Positions 13,984 to 17,341 of a stretch of DNA of 17,341 nt are shown piece by piece (within the stretch, counting starts at the first letter, position 1; every line of letters starts with the position of its first letter). Origin of the DNA: an uncultured Clostridia bacterium (GTDB taxonomy: Bacteria; Bacillota; Clostridia; Christensenellales; Borkfalkiaceae); NCBI GenBank assembly GCA_946627905.1, contig CAMOVY010000008.1, forward strand, positions 1 through 17,341, read 5' to 3'. The position numbers and the translations under genes are program-made. Under the pieces are notes generated by a model. It was not told the origin of the DNA. It ran no database searches and saw only the letters and a list, made by a program, of their open reading frames with translations.

Positions 13984-14012
13984 TTGATTTTTATCGGGAT
14001 ATGTTATATAAT
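13984..14012 (+). promoter_or_regulatory. Promoter of dnaN
   Basis: The -35 box TTGATT (13984-13989) and the -10 box TATAAT (14007-14012) have a 17-base spacer. The transcript would start near 14019, leaving a leader of about 54 bases. This gives dnaN a promoter of its own where a dnaA-dnaN operon would be expected. Confidence 0.7.
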
Positions 14013-14072
14013 ATATCAGTACGGTTTACTTTATATATTATTGTTTTTAAAAAAATTTCGGAGAAAAAAATT

Positions 14073-15173
14073 ATGAAACTTATTTGCGACGGTCTGGATT
14101 TATCCGACGCGGTTTTAAAAGTAAGCAAAGCACTATCCGCTAAAGCCGCCAACCCCGTTTTAGAAGGTATTAAAATTTCCGCTAAAGAAGACAGTCTTAC
14201 CCTTACAGCTACCGATACCGAACTTACCATAGAAAAAACTATTAAAGCGGAAGTTTTAATGGAAGGCGAGACGGTTGTCGTCGGTAAATATTTCGTCGAC
14301 TTTGCCAAAAAACTCGAAAAGGAACAGGTAGAACTTTCCTGTTTATACGACGGGCAGTTGCAGATAAAATATTCCGATTCCGAAAGTGAATTACAGGTTT
14401 ATCCCGTCGCTAACTTTCCGATAATCAAAAAGGACGGGGAAGAAAACTTTTTCGAAATAAGTCCCGCGGAATTTAAAGACGTGGTTGAAAAAACCGTTTT
14501 GTCCTGTTCGAACGACGATTCCCGCCCCATTTTAAAAGGCGTTTTATTCGAACTTAATGACAAGGCGTTAACCTGCGTTGCTTTAGACGGGTTCAGGATG
14601 AGCGTTATTAAAAAAGACGTTTCGGCAAGCGGAACTTTTAAAGCGATAATTCCTGCGAGAACGCTTTTGGAAATCACCCGTTTAATTGAAAAAGACGAAG
14701 GAACTTTAAAAGTTTATATACAGAAAAATTCGCTGTTTTTACAGGTTGAAAGCACGGTAATAGTATCCAGACTTATAGAAGGCGAATTCGTTAAATACGG
14801 GCATATTTTACCGACTAATTTTGCAAATTCTTTCACCGTAGAAAAAGAAACTTTATTAAACAGCCTTGAACGCGCTACAATCGTTGCCAAAAACGACAGA
14901 TATAACGTAATCAGGTTTGATATAAGAGAAAACGTGATGACGGTAAGCGCCAAGTCCGAAGTCGGGTACGTTAACGAGAACGTAAACATTAACCTTGAAG
15001 GCAAGGATATGATAATCGCGTTCAACGGTAAATTTTTAAGCGAATATTTGAGAATAATAAAGGACGAATTTATTAAATTCAAACTTAATTCTTCCATTGA
15101 CCCGTGTATTTTAACGCCCGTGGGGAAAGACGATTTTACATATCTCGTTCTTCCGGTCAGCATAAACGTTTAA
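14073..15173 (+). CDS. dnaN: DNA polymerase III beta subunit (sliding clamp)
   Basis: The 366-residue protein has the usual clamp length. It forms a ring dimer that tethers polymerase III to DNA. I start at ATG 14073 (MKLICDGLDLSDAVLKVSKALS) behind CGGAG; an upstream in-frame ATG at 14001 overlaps the promoter and would add 24 unrelated residues. Three similar domains are visible: about 1-120 (ANPVLEGIKISA, TATDTELTIE, VVVGKYFVDFAKKL), 121-245 (SNDDSRPILKGVLFEL, VALDGFRMSV, IIPARTLLEI) and 246-366 (FDIRENVMTVSA, FNGKFLSEYLRII, LTPVGKDDFTYLVLPV). It is the first gene right of the candidate origin, without dnaA upstream, and is followed by rpmH. Confidence 0.97.
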   Translation: MKLICDGLDLSDAVLKVSKALSAKAANPVLEGIKISAKEDSLTLTATDTELTIEKTIKAEVLMEGETVVVGKYFVDFAKKLEKEQVELSCLYDGQLQIKYSDSESELQVYPVANFPIIKKDGEENFFEISPAEFKDVVEKTVLSCSNDDSRPILKGVLFELNDKALTCVALDGFRMSVIKKDVSASGTFKAIIPARTLLEITRLIEKDEGTLKVYIQKNSLFLQVESTVIVSRLIEGEFVKYGHILPTNFANSFTVEKETLLNSLERATIVAKNDRYNVIRFDIRENVMTVSAKSEVGYVNENVNINLEGKDMIIAFNGKFLSEYLRIIKDEFIKFKLNSSIDPCILTPVGKDDFTYLVLPVSINV

Positions 15174-15188
15174 ATCGCTATAAAACGA

Positions 15189-15217
15189 TTGACAAAACGG
15201 CTAATTATTTATAGAAT
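15189..15217 (+). promoter_or_regulatory. Promoter of rpmH-rnpA-yidD-yidC
   Basis: A perfect -35 box TTGACA (15189-15194) and the -10 box TAGAAT (15212-15217) are separated by 17 bases. The transcript would start near 15224. AGGAGAG lies before the rpmH ATG. No clear terminator separates dnaN from this promoter. Confidence 0.8.
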
Positions 15218-15261
15218 AGTAAAGTACGCAAAATAAACCTTATATATAGGAGAGAAATAAA

Positions 15262-15396
15262 ATGAAACAGACTTATCAACCCAAAAAGAGACAGAGAAGT
15301 AAAGTTCACGGGTTCAGAAAAAGGATGAAAAGCAAGGCGGGCAGAAACGTATTAAAGCGCCGCCGCAACAAAGGCCGTCATAACCTTTCCGCTTAA
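15262..15396 (+). CDS. rpmH: 50S ribosomal protein L34
   Basis: The 44-residue basic protein is the full L34 length: [20 protein letters not shown] begins it and [12 protein letters not shown] ends it, both family signatures, with [12 protein letters not shown] in between. It is a late-assembling large-subunit protein. AGGAG lies about ten bases upstream of the ATG. It heads the classical rpmH-rnpA-yidD-yidC cluster and has a strong promoter. In most Firmicutes this cluster lies on the far side of oriC and points away from dnaA. Here it follows dnaN on the same strand. Confidence 0.97.
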   Translation: MKQTYQPKKRQRSKVHGFRKRMKSKAGRNVLKRRRNKGRHNLSA

Positions 15397-15416
15397 AATA
15401 AAAACGGAAAGGAAAT

Positions 15417-15758
15417 ATGGCTTTTGATTACAGGTTAAAAAAACAAAAAGATTTCGATAAAGTTTTTAAAGAAGGAAAAAGGCTTTTTTCCGACTCTTTA
15501 ACGCTTATATACCTGCCTTCAAAGGAATTAAAAGTTGGCTTTGCCGTAAGCAAAAAACACGGCGGAAGCGTTAAACGGAACAGAATAAAAAGGCTGCTTA
15601 GGGAATCTTTCAGAAGTTTTTCACCTGAAAAAATGAAAAACTTCTTTTTTGTTTTTATACCTAAAATAAAAGACGAATACGACTATCACGTTTTTTTGAA
15701 AGATATAGAGTACCTTTTAAAAAAGGGCGGCTTTTTTAAAGATAACCGACTATGCTGA
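15417..15758 (+). CDS. rnpA: Ribonuclease P protein component
   Basis: The 113-residue basic protein assists the RNase P RNA in removing tRNA 5' leaders. The RNR signature [16 protein letters not shown] (51-66) is intact, preceded by [11 protein letters not shown] and an N-terminal [19 protein letters not shown], with a typical final FFFVFIPK...[10 protein letters not shown] part. GGAAAGGA precedes the ATG, 20 bases after rpmH. Its last seven bases overlap the start of yidD (ATG inside CTATGCTGA), implying coupled translation. Confidence 0.96.
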   Translation: MAFDYRLKKQKDFDKVFKEGKRLFSDSLTLIYLPSKELKVGFAVSKKHGGSVKRNRIKRLLRESFRSFSPEKMKNFFFVFIPKIKDEYDYHVFLKDIEYLLKKGGFFKDNRLC

Positions 15759-15985
15759 AATTTTTAAGCGTTAAACTTATAAGATTTTATCAGAAATATT
15801 TATCTTTCGGTAATTGCAGGTATATCCCCTCTTGTTCCGAGTATACTTTGGAAGCGATTTTAAAACACGGCTTTTTTTTCGGACTGTTTTTAGGGATACG
15901 CCGAATTTTCAGGTGTCATCCGTGGAGCAAAGGCGGCTTCGATAAAGTGCCGGACAAAAAAAGCGTTATTAAATGGGTGTATTAA
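15752..15985 (+). CDS. yidD: Membrane protein insertion efficiency factor YidD
   Basis: The 77-residue protein is a member of the small YidD family, a membrane-associated helper of YidC-mediated insertion. Signatures are [30 protein letters not shown] with the three typical cysteine/serine positions, and [20 protein letters not shown]. An amphipathic N-terminus fits membrane attachment. It overlaps rnpA by seven bases, and its stop codon touches the yidC ATG (TAA-ATG with no gap), so the three are surely co-translated. Confidence 0.96.
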   Translation: MLKFLSVKLIRFYQKYLSFGNCRYIPSCSEYTLEAILKHGFFFGLFLGIRRIFRCHPWSKGGFDKVPDKKSVIKWVY

Positions 15986-17341
15986 ATGAACGAAATTATC
16001 AGTATTATTAATTTTACCGCGCCGAGTACGGGAAACGCGTTCGCCAAACTTATTATGTGGCTTGTTTCCATTACTTCTTCGGTTGCTTTGGGCGTAATTT
16101 TGTTTACGCTGTTTTTAAAACTTATAACTTTGCCGTTCGACTTTATGTCGCGGTTTTCCATGCGCAAAAATTCCATTAAAATGGAACAGATGCGCCCCGA
16201 ACTTGAAAAATTGCAACAGCAGTACGCTAACGATAAAACGCTTTACAACCAGAAAATGATGGCGCTTTATAAAAAGAACGGGTATTCTATGTTCGGCGCG
16301 TGTTTACCCACCATTATTACTCTCGTCGTGTTTATTATCGCGATTAACGGGTTCAACGCCTACTCTCATTACCAGAATAAAAAGTATTTTTACGATATGA
16401 GTATCGCGTACAACAACGTAATTTACGCGGGACTTGAAATCGACGGCGAATATGTTTACGTAAATTCCGACGGCGCTATTACCGTTGACGACGCTAAAAT
16501 TCTTGAAAAGGGCGCAACCTTTACCCCCGAAGGAAAAACTTACGAAATAATAATCGACAACAGCAACGCCGATTATTTTACCGTTAAAACCACTAACGGA
16601 TATATCGAGTATAAGAGCAATAAAGAGAGCGGCGTTGCGGGCAAAAACAAAACGTTTACCATAATTGCCGCAAACCTTAACAACCCGATAAACGAAGAAT
16701 ATAACAACGGACTGAAAAACGCCGAAGAAAAAAACTTTTCGGAAGTTGAAGAAACGACCGCGGCGGAATTTTTATCTTCGATAGGTTCTCTTAAAGCGGC
16801 GGAAACGTTTAAGACCAACGGTTCGCGCTTTTTGTGGGTAAAAAATATCTGGATAACCGACAGCCCGACAAAGCACCCCGTCGAAAGCAGTTGGGAATCT
16901 TTTAAAAGCACTTACGGCTACGACGGTGTGGATATCGAGAGCGAATACAAAGGCTACACTAAACTTATCGCGGGGCTCACGGACGAACAGTCCGCGCCTA
17001 ACGGGTATTTTATTTTGGTTGCTTTAACCGCGCTGTCTTCCCTTTTAATGCAGTTCGTTATAGGCAGAAGCCAGAAAGCGCAGATGGAACTGCAGACGGT
17101 AAACGGGCAGGGCGCGCAGACGCAGAAGATTATGATGTGGATGATGCCTATTATGATGGCGGTATTCGCGTTCTTCTACACAGCGGCGTTCTCATTATAT
17201 ATCGTGTTAAGTTCTATCATAAGTCTTTTCACTACGCTTATCATAAATTATATAGCGGATAAAAAGTTCAAACCCAAAGAAGCAGAAGGCGGCGAAGTAA
17301 TTCACGGCAGAGTTTACGTTCCCCCGAAAAAAGAAGAAGAG
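15986..17341 (+). CDS. yidC: Membrane protein insertase YidC/Oxa1 (3' end beyond window), with large insert
   Basis: The frame is open for 452 codons to the window edge. The YidC core is clear: first core helix at about 22-50 (SVALGVILFTLFLKLITLPF), a basic cytoplasmic hairpin (54-100, RPELEKLQQQYANDKTLYNQ), second helix (103-122, ACLPTIITLVVFIIAI), then FLWVKNIWITDSP (282-294), helix YFILVALTALSSLLMQF (341-357), and the last helices from about 384 to 421. The hydrophilic-groove Arg of the first core helix appears as Lys45. Between the second helix and FLWV lie about 150 extra residues, acidic and apparently strand-rich, on the outside face; Gram-positive YidC proteins usually have a short loop there. 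It inserts proteins into the membrane with SecYEG or alone. Confidence 0.93.
   Translation, partial: MNEIISIINFTAPSTGNAFAKLIMWLVSITSSVALGVILFTLFLKLITLPFDFMSRFSMRKNSIKMEQMRPELEKLQQQYANDKTLYNQKMMALYKKNGYSMFGACLPTIITLVVFIIAINGFNAYSHYQNKKYFYDMSIAYNNVIYAGLEIDGEYVYVNSDGAITVDDAKILEKGATFTPEGKTYEIIIDNSNADYFTVKTTNGYIEYKSNKESGVAGKNKTFTIIAANLNNPINEEYNNGLKNAEEKNFSEVEETTAAEFLSSIGSLKAAETFKTNGSRFLWVKNIWITDSPTKHPVESSWESFKSTYGYDGVDIESEYKGYTKLIAGLTDEQSAPNGYFILVALTALSSLLMQFVIGRSQKAQMELQTVNGQGAQTQKIMMWMMPIMMAVFAFFYTAAFSLYIVLSSIISLFTTLIINYIADKKFKPKEAEGGEVIHGRVYVPPKKEEE

Larger units (their letters stand above)
13615..14072. other. Candidate replication origin (oriC), AT-rich, gene-free
   Basis: This 458-base stretch between divergent rsmG and dnaN has no credible gene and is very AT-rich. 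DnaA-box-like sites include TTATTCACA (13794-13802, 8 of 9 to TTATCCACA), TTATTAACA (13641-13649 and 13765-13773, 7 of 9), TTATCAACG (13868-13876) and GGTTGATAA (13695-13703, reverse). The core TATCAAC occurs four times in about 200 bases (13674, 13806, 13869; reverse at 13696). Long A/T runs at 13704-13780 and 13886-13935 could be the unwinding element. Flanking genes point outward. dnaA is not here, so the assignment rests on these sites and on dnaN/rsmG. Confidence 0.6.

Noticed and set aside
14001..14072. Upstream ATG for dnaN
   Set aside because: It falls within the promoter's -10 region and adds residues absent from sliding clamps. ATG 14073 has its own ribosome-binding site.
14714..15163. 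149-codon antisense frame in dnaN
   Set aside because: It is fully inside the intact dnaN third domain and has no supporting signals.

Overview
The window looks like chromosome from an anaerobic, low-to-mid GC Bacillota (Clostridia-like) fermenter. The reasons are the Firmicutes-type tail of the ribosomal-protein region (ecfA1-ecfA2-ecfT-truA ... rplM-rpsI), a 1170-residue pyruvate:ferredoxin oxidoreductase, a fermentative D-lactate dehydrogenase, DUF975 and YpsA-family proteins, and a YidC that lacks the Gram-negative N-terminal periplasmic domain. A finer placement (an uncultured Christensenellales-like gut lineage) is only a guess from codon and gene style.

Layout. 1-423: 3' end of ldhA (+). 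424-710: a hairpin-dense intergenic block that holds a 77-bp copy of the rpsI 3' end plus its terminator. 711-1570: rpsI and rplM (-), with their own promoter and a leader that may be an L13 autoregulatory leader. 1815-1942: a palindromic MITE-like repeat and a terminator. 1965-5833: a tightly coupled minus-strand operon ecfA1-ecfA2-ecfT-truA plus a DUF975 membrane protein gene. The ECF genes form the energizing module for vitamin and metal uptake. 6024-9536: nifJ/por (+), with a textbook promoter and terminator. 9698-9898: a small HTH regulator (+) behind a cluster of palindromes, probably leaderless. 9926-12312: a polar amino-acid ABC transporter operon (-; binding lipoprotein, permease, ATPase) with an operator-like palindrome. 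12453-13614: ypsA-like gene and rsmG (-).

13615-14072 is AT-rich, gene-free DNA with DnaA-box-like sites. I read it as a candidate replication origin. Genes to its left up to 9.9 kb run leftward, and genes to its right (dnaN, rpmH, rnpA, yidD, yidC) run rightward. dnaA, normally directly upstream of dnaN, is absent, and the rpmH-rnpA-yidD-yidC block lies downstream of dnaN in the same direction instead of on the other side of the origin. yidC runs off the window end and carries a large extracytoplasmic insertion.

No CRISPR array, transposase, integrase, tRNA or rRNA was seen. I found no convincing novel multi-gene defence or biosynthetic system. The most unusual material is non-coding: the duplicated rpsI end, the palindrome cluster of the HTH gene, and the rearranged origin region.
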